Made by a program: the position numbers and the translations under genes. Positions 52,426 through 63,477 of a stretch of 64,000 bases of DNA are shown here, piece by piece. How positions within the stretch are numbered: the first letter of the stretch is position 1; every line of letters starts with the position of its first letter. The DNA lies in contig JAEMWC010000653.1 of assembly GCA_016490735.1 (NCBI GenBank), positions 292,501-356,500 of the forward strand. Direction: 5' to 3'. Source of the stretch: Pachyseris speciosa (lineage: Eukaryota; Cnidaria; Anthozoa; Scleractinia; Pachyseridae). Below the pieces are notes generated by a model. It was not told where the DNA came from, did no database searches, and saw nothing but the letters and a program-made list of their open reading frames with translations.

Positions 52426-54259
52426 TGTCAATGAAATGAGTAACCTGTCCACAGTTTCTATACAGAAAAACCTGGGCATTGCATAATCTGAATGACCAGC
52501 CTTTGTAATTAAGGGGCAGGAGATAAAAACCATAGCTCTAGGTGTTTCAACAGCTATTATTATTATTGTTTTTAGATTGAACTGCAAAACCATTTTAATA
52601 ATTTGTTAAGAGTTAAGGTGTACCTGGACTGGTTGAATTAAAGACGATCAGTAACTAGTAAATTACAAGGCTACCACTCAGCAGTACACAGTTTACAGTA
52701 CGTAAATAACACAGTGTAGAGACCAGCCAGAAATTTGAATCACCAATACTGATAGACGAAGAGCAACTGATCTGCAGCTGTGTGGTGAGATTGGAACAAG
52801 GAGAAAAGAGCTTAAAGAGAGTGGAGAGAGGCGAGAGAAAAAGGGACTGCAATCAAGGCTGTAACTACACATGCTGCATTTGAATTTCCTGTTGTACCAG
52901 CAATGGAAAATTCCATTTGGCTCATAAACAATAGCCACTGTCAAGCAAGTTTGAATTGTAATTAACGTTTCGACACAGGGTGTCAGTTGATCATCTTCAG
53001 TTTCATATAATGCAATACGAAAGCTGTTGTCATGCTGGAAGATCTGGGTGACATTTTCATCTATTAATTTAGGCGCTTGAAGTGCCTATCACCCTTTCCA
53101 AGTGAAAAAGAATTCTGATAATTTAAGTCTAACAAAGACATTATGTGAAGAAATCAATCTTATTCTGTCCTTTGCCAGGCCTTCTTTTTATCAGAGGACA
53201 AAATGCCCTGAAATGGCTCATTTTCTGCCATGTTGAATTCAAAAAGGAGCAATCTAACTAGCTTGCGACATCAATCCAGTATCTCATCCTCTCTCATTAT
53301 CAGATTAACAACTTGTCCCAGAGTCAGATTGACTTTCAAACATTTTGTCAGCCAGAATCATGAAGACCTCAGGATTTTGCACAGAATTGCTTATAGTTTT
53401 GGTTGTTTGTTTGTCATGGAGATACCGGGTTGACATCGCAACTTCCACATGGTGCCAGTCTTCTTTGTGCGTGGTTTTAACTTCGAAAACCTTGATTTTG
53501 ATTGTGAATTAAAAATTCACAGATACCTTGCAATCCTGCTATTTTTTTGTTATAATTGCTTGTTCACCATGTCTACTATTCAAAAAAAGAAAAAACAAAC
53601 AAACTGGCTCAGGGTGATGGGCATTTTAATTTGGCAGAAATAACAGATTGAAATAGCCATTGATGTCCTGATAACAGGCAAAGATACTCTGACTGGCCTT
53701 TGGTTTTTCAAGTGTAATGTTGTGACATTTACCATTAGGATTTGACCCATTGTTTCCTTTGTTTACATCTCAAAAAGTTTCATGCTGTTACAGGTCTTGT
53801 AGTTCAGTGATCCCTGAATCCGAGGAATGAGCTGTTATTAGTTATTATTCAGTTGGTGGGAATTGGTCTTACTGTGTAACAACCTGTTGTAAGATTTCTG
53901 TCATTAAAATTGATCTGAAACATTAAGACCTGTTTAGCATTTGTTTTAATGAATGAAACAAGAATTGTCTTGGTGAGTGTTAATCAGTCGCCATTCAAGG
54001 CACATTTCAATGCTGCATCATTTTAAATTGGATTATGATTTCGGGCTGAACGCTTTGTTTACAGCTACGACTGCAGTCCCTCTCTTTTCTCCCACGTCTC
54101 CCCCAGTCTCCCCTCAGCGCATTCACTTCAGGTTTCACCAGTCTCGCTGTGCTATTGGCGTGAGCTCCCCACTATCCCGAACGGGACTGCTAGCAGTCGA
54201 TAAATTTCATATTTTATACACAATACTACTTAAGGGGCAAGAAATTTCTTGGCAGTTCA

Positions 54260-55206
54260 CTAGAACTTACTAGGGCTGTATTTTGTTCCAAACAAAGTGA
54301 ATCCAATTTCATTCCATGACAGTGCCTCAAAAAGCACCCCTTTTTGCAAAAGATGTGTATTCTCCTGGCACTCACTCACTGTCATCTTTTGAACCTCCTG
54401 TATTGGAAGCAGCTTGATTCCAAATGACTTTGCTACTTTTCTCACAGTTTGACTTTTGCCAATCACTATACCGACATCTGATTTCAACAATGCCAGTAAG
54501 TCAGTGATTGAATCTCCTACAAAGACTGAAATTCCATTAGTGGATTTGTTCTGTTCCAACTCTTGGAATATTGTTTCTTTGTCAAAGGCATTTGTCAAAT
54601 CCTTGGCTAAATAGCCCGAGGATAGTTCACCTTCAAGTGGCAGATTATTTCCAAAGATTTTCAGATGTCTAAGGTGGCCTAACTTTGCACGGATCAGATC
54701 TTCGCACCAATTAACTGTGATCAAGTACAGTGGCAAGTTGATGTGATTTAGGACATTCAAACAACCAGGACTTAGCTTTACTTCTTGTGCAGTTTCCTTT
54801 ATGCTGTCTTTAGAAATCCCTTTCAGAAGCTCACTTGCTTCAACTTGCTTCATCATTGTCACATCATAACGGTAAACCTCCTCCAGAAGAGACCTCAGTC
54901 CTTTCTCATTAAATGCAAAACCAGGCGTACCATGTACTGAGAGTGACTTGGAGACAACATCTTGATGGCCAGTCCAGTACATTTTCCCTAGTTCATTCCA
55001 GCGAGCATCCAGTTGTGCCATTTCAGCCTCAGTGGATGTGTGGTACTTGTTGGCTGCCTTGTACAGCAGGCTTGTGGTATCCTTTTGAGTACAAGTGCCA
55101 TCAAAATCAAATGCAAACAGGCTAACATTCAGACCATTCCAGTCTGCATCACATGTCATTGATGCTGAGGATGTGTAGCCAGTGTCCATCATAGTTGCCA
55201 TGACTG
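54260..55206 (-). CDS. HAD-superfamily phosphatase similar to the TH2 C-terminal domain
   Basis: A 313-codon frame runs from ATG at 55,201 to TAG at 54,260. HAD motif I is FDFDGTCT with Asp32 and Asp34. Motif II lies in LITVNWCEDL. Motif IV is FVGDSITDLLALLKSDVGIVIG. The spacing and the DVGIVIG...RKVAKSFGI block resemble the HAD half of plant TH2, which dephosphorylates thiamine monophosphate. The fused TenA half is absent here. I infer a small-metabolite, possibly thiamine phosphate, phosphatase in the cytosol or mitochondria. A splice acceptor (tatttttcttag) lies five bases before the ATG, so an upstream exon, probably untranslated, exists to the right. Confidence 0.85.
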
Positions 55207-55254
55207 CTAAGAAAAATAAGGTTGCACAAAATTAATTACTATGTCCATTTATTT

Positions 55255-55610
55255 TTAAGGTGGCTCAAAATGGTTTCAATATTTTTAAACACCAGCTCTT
55301 TAATGGATCAATACTCCCACAATTTTCTCTGTTTTCTTGAACATGGTATCAACAAATCCCAATTATTTCTCAACAAAATGTGATCATTTTTTGGACATAT
55401 AAGGTTACCATAGCAACAGTACAGCCTCTTAGAACTCAAAAACGAGCCAGGTGATCCCCAGTTTTTATTATTGAATGTCGCTCCACTAGGCCTTGACTAA
55501 CGGACAGCACTTTTGTCACACCCTGAATAATTGGGAAATTTTTTGATACCATGTTGAAGAAAACAACTGAAAAATTGTGGAGTATTGATCCATCAAAGAC
55601 TTGGTTTTCT
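55255..55610. repeat. Diverged copy of the aaggtggctcaaaa repeat
   Basis: It begins aaggtggctcaaaatggttt and continues with blocks such as tggatcaatactcccac, atggtatcaaca and ataaggttaccatagcaacagta that parallel 55,941-56,110. It sits immediately upstream of the HAD gene's last acceptor. Confidence 0.5.
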
Positions 55611-55861
55611 AGGGGCCAGTGCCATTATGTTGGATTTCTATTTTCTTGAATGTGTTCCCAACTTTTAAGTTAAGTTTAACTGTTAACTTTTAAGTTGTTT
55701 ATTTTATTTTTGTTATGTTATTTTTTTGAGTTTAAAAACTCAAAGTTAATTTATTTTCAAGAAATTGTGTCAGTGCAAGACTGTCATCTCACCAAGGAAA
55801 TCTTGACCCTCTGACTATGGAAAACTTAGTTTTGATGCTAAACCATGTAAGTGTATCCCTG

Positions 55862-56546
55862 AAGCCTGGTTTTCACTAGTGACACAAGCACAAGCACAAG
55901 CACAAGCACAAGGGCGCTTATTTCACTGTGAAAACGGGCTTAAGGTGGCTCAAAACAGTTTTCAGCACTTTCCAAGACGTAGATTTTGATGGGTCATTAT
56001 TACCACTCTTTATCTGTTCATGCTACAATCATGGTATCACAAAACTGTCCAGTCATTGGGGAGCATGTTGTTATCATTTTCGTGCCACTATATGTTACCA
56101 TAACAACAGTATGACCTGCTAAAAACACCCTTAATTATAGCTTTAAGTACTTATATTTCAAAAACGGCAGTGAAATTTTTTGTTATCGAAATTTGATAAG
56201 CAGGATAAGATGCAACTTTTGGCAAAGTTTAAAAAAATTCTGTACTTGGGATTCAGAGCCACCTTAAATTTTCGAAAATTTAAGGTGGCTCTGAACATGC
56301 TCCCCAATGATTGGGCAGTTTTGTGATACCATGACTGTAGCATCAACTGATTAAGAGTGGTTATAGTGACCCATCAAAATCTGTTTTAGAAAGCACTGAA
56401 AACTGAAGCATGAGCATAAGTACAAGTGCAAGAATCAAAATTTTTCCTTTTCCTTGTGCTTGCGTTCGCTTGTAGTGTTCGTTTTCACTTGGCATAAGCT
56501 TCTTATACTTGCGCTTGTGCTTGCGTTGCTAGTGAAAACCAGGCTT
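55862..56546. mobile_element. MITE (aagcctggttttcactag) with a nested foldback element
   Basis: The outer inverted ends are aagcctggttttcactag and ctagtgaaaaccaggctt. Subterminal (cacaag)n at 55,881-55,911 and its counterpart cttgtgcttgcg near 56,450-56,470 match. Inside, a second pair of about 120 bp inverted arms (55,941-56,075 and 56,290-56,410) forms its own foldback, so one element appears inserted into another. Confidence 0.7.
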
Positions 56547-57158
56547 AAGAGGTTTTTAATTGCCATAATTCTTTCCCCAGTACAGTACATGTATCTCAAC
56601 TCTTACACGTATATTAAGTGAAGTAAAAACAGTTTTACCCATAATGTTTGTACCTTTTGATGTAAAATGTCTACCTTCATTATGTATCAGTCAGTGCTGT
56701 ATTGTCTTATTAAAGACAAAAATAATATCATCTGCTGCATTACAAAATCTATATGAACTGTCCAAAGTGAGTGTTCTTGGTAAATTTCCCCAAGCCTTGA
56801 TGTCCATGCAAGGACAAGATAGAGTGCATTATCTGTGATAGCTTTAATTTGCTCTAGATTGCAAACTTGCTTCACAGTGTTGCTTTGCAACTGATGAAGT
56901 TGCGTTCTTAACTGTGACAATCCATTACATCTTGAATAATAAATTCTCACACCCCTTGCCTGAGAAACAGATGAAATGTTGTGGCAACACAATAGAAAAA
57001 GAACAAATTTGCATGTTTTGATGGATTTGCAAATGATCAATGATTAGAAATACCACTTTCTGTCATGGGTCGCAATTTTTAGTCGGGCTCATTTAATTCA
57101 TACACAAGGGCGAATGCAACCAACCCACACAGCTCTACTATATTGTCACTAATCCATA

Positions 57159-57336
57159 CACCTTATTCCAAAATGGCCACCAATTTATTATTCTTTTGTT
57201 TGCATGCTAATTAGCCCTCTTTGTCTCATTTTCACTTCAAAATTTTTTGTATTTTGTACATGTTGACGAGGCAAAGAGGGCTAATTAAAATGAAAACAAA
57301 AGAATAATAAATTGGCCGCCATTTTGGAATAAGGTG
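57159..57336. mobile_element. 178 bp palindromic MITE (caccttattccaaaatggcc)
   Basis: The arms 57,159-57,238 and 57,267-57,336 are near-perfect reverse complements through ccttattccaaaatggcc, aatttattattcttttgttt and gctaattagccctctttg. TA flanks both sides (57,157-57,158 and 57,337-57,338). It should fold as a single long hairpin. Confidence 0.85.
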
Positions 57337-58062
57337 TATTAGTTTACCCAATTTGGGTACATAGGGTATTATTATAATTTGGGTACATTATTATTATTAT
57401 TAGGTCTGATAAGATCGAAACAACTGGGGATTGTTAGTTCGAAGATGCCGATAACAAAATAAAAATCATCACCAGATCTAAAAAAAATGTTGGCAAAGGA
57501 TAATCACTTAACTTCCGAATACCGCATGAGAATAAAGTCGACCGACGACAATAGGATCACTGAACCCTTTCATTCAAAACAGGGACGCTTAATTATGCTG
57601 TCGCAACTGAAAATGGTTGCAGCGATTTCGCGCGGTTTTCAAAAAAGCACTTTATGGACACCATCACTAGGAAAAAAAGAAAAAAAAAACAAAGGTCGCC
57701 TTACTTTTCTAACGCATATATATAACTGCAAGTGAAGTTCGTCGATTGCAAATTGTCTGGCCAATGTTTTGCTAAGCAGAGTTACGTAATCAACTTCGTA
57801 ACTTACAGCATTTTAAGCGATTTTGCTCACCTAAAACAGCAACTGTTGTTAGAATAATGATGAAACTACCTGCTGATCCACGAATTCCGAAAAATCGTGG
57901 CAATATTACCATCAATTTGTCCTCTCAAAGCTGTACATGTACCTCATTCAATGTAAATGCCCGGAAAGAAATCTTCCCTGGGCCTCGTTCCCGGATTCAA
58001 GACAATTTACATGAACCGATTTCCGGGCTATCCAGACACCGCTGCTCAGAAGGATATCCAAA

Positions 58063-58128
58063 ATGGCGGGGCAAATGGCTGCAAACGCCATGGAGAGAGT
58101 TTCGGATACATTTTCGTTTGCAAAGAAG
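58063..58128 (+). CDS. TEPSIN: TEPSIN exon 1
   Basis: It encodes 22 residues (MAGQMAANAMERVSDTFSFA, then KK) and ends phase 0 at a GTACTG donor. The length and the position of the junction just before the PxLLK-type helix agree with the family. Confidence 0.85.
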
Positions 58129-61100
58129 GTACTGTTTTTCATGTAGGATAACTTATATTTTTCCTAATCATTCCTTGAAGATTTATTAAGATCGTAGAAA
58201 GTAGTTTTCTGTTTAGATTACAAGAAAGCAGTTCTTGGAAAAGGAGCAGTGATGGTCTTCAATTTAAGCTTAACTTAAGCTTAACTAATGGAATTTATTT
58301 CAAATTTGTCACAACTAGATTCCGATGCTTAAAAAGTACACCTCGGACGATGATATTCCAACCCCTGGTTACATTTATCAAGAAATTAACAGTATCCTTT
58401 CCATGTGCTTTTTCTGTTTTCTTTTTACAAGTAGCTTTATAATTACACGTAAGCTCAAGGCTTATTTAGGAGCTGCTCCTTAGGAGATAAGCTTATATCC
58501 AGTGTTCATGATATACAGACACTTTCCATTACTGTAAACCCTCATTGCTGGCCCTCATATTAATTTTGGCTGTATTATAGCACACAGAACTTGAGTTCCT
58601 TTTGTTTATTTCTTTTTTCAATATTTGCCGTCTTATGCATGCATATGCACATGTTATTGGCTTCCCCGTGGAGTTGACCCCGTGGCCAATCAGGGAGATA
58701 TGTGTGTGAATAAAAGGGGATGGATGGGATTTACTGTAACTTTGGCAGGGCTGAAGAGTATCCTTCATTATAATGGGTCTTGACATTGAAATGGGGGGGG
58801 GAGGGGGTAGTGCCTTATATGGGCTATATAGGTATGTGCGGCCCCAAAGGGTATGGTTTTTAGCTGTTTTGCTCTGAAATAGGGTATGGTTTGTGCACTC
58901 TTGTCTTGAATTCGGTATGTTTTTGAGAAGAAGCTACTTCTTCATCTTTAGCTGATTAAACCATCACCAAAAGCCCTTCTTTTTTGTCTTTTAATTATGT
59001 TTTACGCCAACTGTGTACGCAAAATAGGTCTGAAATAGGGTAGGGAAAATCACAAATTTTGGTCTGAAATAGGGTAAGGGTTTCAGGACGTGGGCCGCAC
59101 ACCCCCACCCAATTTTTTTGGCAGTACCCCCGGGTGTACTCTGACTAGTTAGACACGACAAGGAAGCTTGAAATAATGAATTCAAATAAAAACGTAGGTG
59201 TGATACAATCAGGCTCCACATAATAAGCTACATCATTTTCCGTCATTTTTCTCCATGTCCCTTGAGTCAGTGTGTGTTCTATTTGTTCTTTTCTCTGAAT
59301 GGCATTTCCATTCAACCCCAGACTCTTGTCGGTTTTGTAAAGACTCCACTGACACATGCGAGAGACTTCCACCTCCCAAAGCACATGCTTCTCCTTGACA
59401 ATCGAGTTTGCCGATGTCAAAGAATACCCAAACAATCTTTTTCTTCAAGGTAATTTAAGAACAATTTGTATCCCAGTTAAGTCAATGTGTAGTCAACAAT
59501 GAAATTTATTCTCTTATGAAATGCTCACCTTCTTCTTCAGCCTTGAACTCAAATACTTCGAACTCCAGTTTACTACTTTAGTCCAAAGAAGGGAGGACGA
59601 GCCAGCGAGAAAGTAAAGGGAAAGTTTCAAAGAGCATGGCTTGAATGGGATTCCGAAAAAGAGTATTGTGTTACAAAGTGGAGCATTCTCTTTTGTGCAC
59701 TTCTGTTTTTCTGCTTATAAATGAGTGGTTCTTAATCCAAACCTTTGTCAGCTTTAATCTAAAACTAAAGTGCATTGCAAATCAAAATGAAATGAAAGGT
59801 TATGAGCAGTAAACTGACACTAGTGTATATTGTCTTAGTTATTCATGTTAATTTCAAAGGAAATGGAATGTGGACTTTTTCTGCCATCTTGCACGTATTG
59901 AGGAGAACGTTGATTTTTGTTATCTTCACCGCACAGTAAGAGCCTGAAAGGAGCAAACACAGGACTGAAATAAAACATAACATACTGATAAATGATTACT
60001 TATACAACGTCTGAAGCTTTTTCGTGACACCAGTATTTTAAGGTGTGCTCCTGACATTTTTGGATGTATGCCTAAATTTGTCACAGTGCACCTAGAAAAT
60101 AACACCTGGTTGCACTAGTGCTCCCAAAGCCAAAAGTTAACTTTGAGCCCTGGAAAAGCGTGTTTGAAATAGTTTTCCATGTTTGGTGTGTCACCAAACA
60201 TTTTCATCCATCCTTTTAGTTATGGACAAATGTTTGATTGTTTGGCCACCCCAACCAACAAAATGCGTACAGATGGTAAAAAGCAAGTAAATGAACCACA
60301 TAAAGCCAAAATGTCAGCAATTATAGGTAAATATTGTTCTGTAGACTCACTTTGTCTGGTATTGTGTCAAACATTGTTTGTTCATTTAGCCACTAAACAC
60401 AACGTTTTATTAACTGTTTAACTTTATGGCGTGTTGTACCAGTGCTTAAAAGCTTCATTTAACAATGTCTTCCTTGATGGGCTGGCATATCAGGCATAAC
60501 ATATGAAACAATTAGTAGCTGCAACTCTCTTCTGGATTTTTTAGTTAACAGACTAAAAAAGCAATCTCCAAACATCAAATACAAGGTACAGTGTTGTGTT
60601 CAATAACTGCCACTAAACGTGGTTGTTTTGCCCTTTACTCCACACGTTTTATTTTGTAATAATGTTTTACTGAATACAACCTTTTGTTTGAAATTTCTAG
60701 GGTATGTCAACTGTAAAAAATGATACATCATGCAGATTTGGTTCTTCCAAATTCTAGTTCTAATCTGGCATGCACACTTATATTACTGATTAAAGAAATT
60801 AATGTATTTCCATTCCTAATTTTTGGTTAATTATTTATGAATAAATAAGCTAGTATAGGGGCATGGGTCTTTTCCTTATCTGACATCACAGACCGATTTG
60901 CATGCATGTTTACAAAGACTTGCTGCGATGCAAATCAGTTTGTGACGTCAAGTAAGGAATAGTCTGATGCCCCTTACTAGCTTGGTCAAAGCTTCGGACA
61001 GATGATGGCTAGATTTCATAACTTTTACAACCTGTAAAAAGTCAAGATTTGGTTTAAAAAGGCAGAAAAAGACACAATGCATTTTGAACAGGTGCAAAAA

Positions 61101-61977
61101 TTTATTTAAGTGAAGAATATTATTTTGAGGTTAGGTACACTTTATGCTCAGTCCTTGTTGCTTACATGTTGTGTTTTTTGGCATCTACTTTTAGGTTCTA
61201 AAAATTCTCTGTTATCTAGCAAATAATGGCCATTCAGAGTTTAGAAGTGGTCTTCGGCACAAAGCAGATGCCATTAGAGAAGCTGAATGTAAGTTTAATG
61301 CGCATTTTTTGAAAGTAGCCAATAATATTGTATCATTCTGCAATGCGAGGTAATGCATGTTTGTTTTAATAGACAGTGGAACTCATAGGAAATTGTGTTT
61401 CCAACTACACTAGAGCTATGCTTTTGAAAAGTCAAATAACAAACTCAAGGCAATAATAGAACAAACTTATGATCTTTTATTGGTATCGGTACTGTTTTTA
61501 ACCCTTTCACTGCCAAGACTGACTTTATAGATTTTACTCTGTCTAACACCAGACGATTTTACTTGTCAAAGGGAGACCCCTTGGGAGTCAAAGGGTTAAA
61601 AAGCTTAATTTTTATTGAAGGTACAAGGTACAAACTTGGACTTGAGGGGAAAAAGGCTTTCCTTCCACCTCTGGTTAAGAATGTGGTGTGATGGCCTTAC
61701 AATGTACAGACAGGTGTATATTTAGTGGCCATTAAATTTTTATTTTCCAAGTAACGATGATTAATTTTGATCTTTAGTTTCTATTTTTCATTAGACAGTG
61801 GTTATTACATCTGTCTTTCGTATTCATGATCTGCGATTGTTATGTGGAAATTCAATAACAACACATACAGTGTACAGTATGTCTAAGTATATTAATATGT
61901 AACTTGTAGGTTTTACTGGGCAGATGGATTATCTAAAAGGTGATGCTCTTAATCAGCGAGTGAGAGCAACTGCATCA
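58063..61977 (+). CDS. TEPSIN: TEPSIN (AP-4 accessory, ENTH-domain protein), 5' part
   Basis: Tepsin binds the AP-4 adaptor on trans-Golgi vesicles. Five exons join in phase: 58,063-58,128, 58,319-58,391, 60,494-60,585, 61,195-61,288 and 61,910-61,977. They encode residues 1-131. The ENTH/VHS-like domain signatures are IPMLKKYTSDDDIPTPGYIY, SLLDFLVNRLKKQSPNIKYK and VLKILCYLANNGHSEFRSGL, colinear with tepsin. The start is the ATG in a good context (ccaaaATGGCGG). The gene continues beyond the window. The 62-64 kb stretch is intron with transposons. The linker and AP-4-binding motifs are not present here. Confidence 0.92.
58319..58391 (+). CDS. TEPSIN: TEPSIN exon 2: TSDDD-PxPGY signature
   Basis: The acceptor acaactag leads directly into IPMLKKYTSDDDIPTPGYIY, the most diagnostic block of the tepsin ENTH domain. 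The exon ends phase 1 after QEIN at A|GTATCC. Confidence 0.92.
58789..59125. repeat. Dispersed repeat with gggg/cccc ends (TEPSIN intron 2)
   Basis: It begins with a G run and atgggctatataggtatgtg, holds repeated gaaatagggta blocks, and ends with a C-rich stretch complementary in style to the start (gtgggccgcac against gtgcggcccc). It is probably a MITE in the second TEPSIN intron. Confidence 0.5.
60494..60585 (+). CDS. TEPSIN: TEPSIN exon 3
   Basis: GC completes Ser47 with the last base of exon 2. The exon then encodes ITYETISSCNSLLDFLVNRL, followed by KKQSPNIKYK, and ends phase 0 at a GTACAG donor. Confidence 0.9.
61195..61288 (+). CDS. TEPSIN: TEPSIN exon 4
   Basis: The acceptor ctacttttag precedes VLKILCYLANNGHSEFRSGL, then RHKADAIREAE, and the exon ends phase 1 at T|GTAAGT. 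This is the conserved LKxLxYLxxxG helix of ENTH/VHS folds. Confidence 0.92.
61910..61977 (+). CDS. TEPSIN: TEPSIN exon 5
   Basis: GT completes Cys109. The exon then encodes FTGQMDYLKGDALNQRVRAT-A-S and ends phase 0 at TCA|GTAAGT. It corresponds to the DPL-GN-x-YQKVRxxA block that closes the domain. Confidence 0.9.
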
Positions 61978-62066
61978 GTAAGTTATTATCCCACAAATTA
62001 ATGCAATTATGGAGATTTTTAATTGTAACTTGATCTATTGTTATTGTTTAATAACAAAACCTGGTA

Positions 62067-62443
62067 CAGTCAAACCTTATCGAGACCTCGATTATCCAGC
62101 TTTTTCAAGCTGGTTCCAGTTTTTCATGAATATTAATTAGCCTTTATATTAAAATCAGCAGTGAAACTTTTACCTTCAGAGTAAGTAATGAAACTCTGGT
62201 TGAAACTGAATTTGTTTTGCTTTAAACACAAATCTGTACGTGTTTTGAGCTCACATGCACTGTACTACTGCAATGCATTTCACTGAGCTCTGATTTGCTC
62301 AGGTGTTCTTTGTTTCTAAGTGAAATTTCACGCTCCACTTGTTCGGCTTTAGTTTTGGCTCATTAATAGTCATATTTTCGATTATCCAGACTATTTACAG
62401 TGTAGCTCAGTCCCCACGAACCAGGATGATTGAGATTTGACTG
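62067..62443. mobile_element. Pogo/Tigger-like MITE, copy 2
   Basis: This 377 bp copy runs from cagtcaaaccttatcgagac to gatgattgagatttgactg between TA dinucleotides. It is colinear with 51,362-51,757. It lies in the TEPSIN intron after exon 5. Confidence 0.8.
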
Positions 62444-63021
62444 TAAAGTGTAAGGAGCAAGTTAGCTAGCTGTCCCAGCACCCATGTATGTATAAGGGCC
62501 TAAATAATAATTATTGTACCCTTAGCTTGTCAGTGTTTGCTAGGAAATCCCAAATCACGGATCACGTTGTTCAGTCTTCGGTAGTGATCTTTGTTCATGG
62601 TGGGAAATACATGTACAGGTGTACCATAAGTACCACATGCAACAGTCATTTCTTCATCTCTCTTTAATTATTAATAACTGTCTTGTTCTGGGGAAGACCC
62701 ATCTCTGATCTGTCATGACAGTCCTTTGCTTTGGTGAGGTCTTTCGCCTTCCCTGCTTGCTAAATTTAATACTCGGTGCAGTGGAAAGACAGTAAAATCT
62801 GTGCTGCATAGACATGTACAGTCTGTACAAACTCCAAGTTAATAAACTTAATAAATTATATGCCAAATTTGGCATAGTTTAGCTCTAAAATTTTCCAGTG
62901 ACCCCAAAGAATTGTACGAGGGAATGTCTTTGAAACTGGTCTAAGGCTCTGAGAATCTAAGGAGAATTTGCTTGCAAGTCAGCAAAAGATCTCAGAACAG
63001 TTTGAATCCCATACCCATCAG

Positions 63022-63090
63022 CAAAGGGACTGAATACTATACTTTAAAATAATAATTATTTTAAAGTATTAATAGTATTCAGTCCCTTTG
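63022..63090. repeat. 69 bp palindrome
   Basis: caaagggactgaatactat and the right-arm reverse complement atagtattcagtccctttg flank a symmetric actttaaaataa/ttattttaaagt centre. There is a three-base indel between arms. It would form a hairpin or cruciform. Confidence 0.8.
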
Positions 63091-63477
63091 TTTATACAGC
63101 TGCAGTACAGCAGCTTGTTAATACAATTCATAGTTGAAAATTTTAAATTTTATCCATTGCCTCAGTGTGCAATGTCTTTGGTCAGTGATTCTCTTGAGAT
63201 GTTATTGTTAAGTAGTTATCTTTAATTCCATGTACAATGTGGAGAATATTTTCTAATACCCCCTTTGAGCTGCCTCACTTTCAAAAATGACTCTAATCTT
63301 TGTGAAAAAGGAGCCAAACTGACTTCTGAGTCAGCTGGAGAATGTTTTCTGGTGGTTCTATGTATCAGTGTTTACATTTTATAAAGTCAGACTTAAAAAC
63401 CTTTAATCTTAGTGTTCTGAGTTGTTGAGTTGATGTGACTATTCATTGCAAACAATTTTCAAAATGTTGCAACATAC

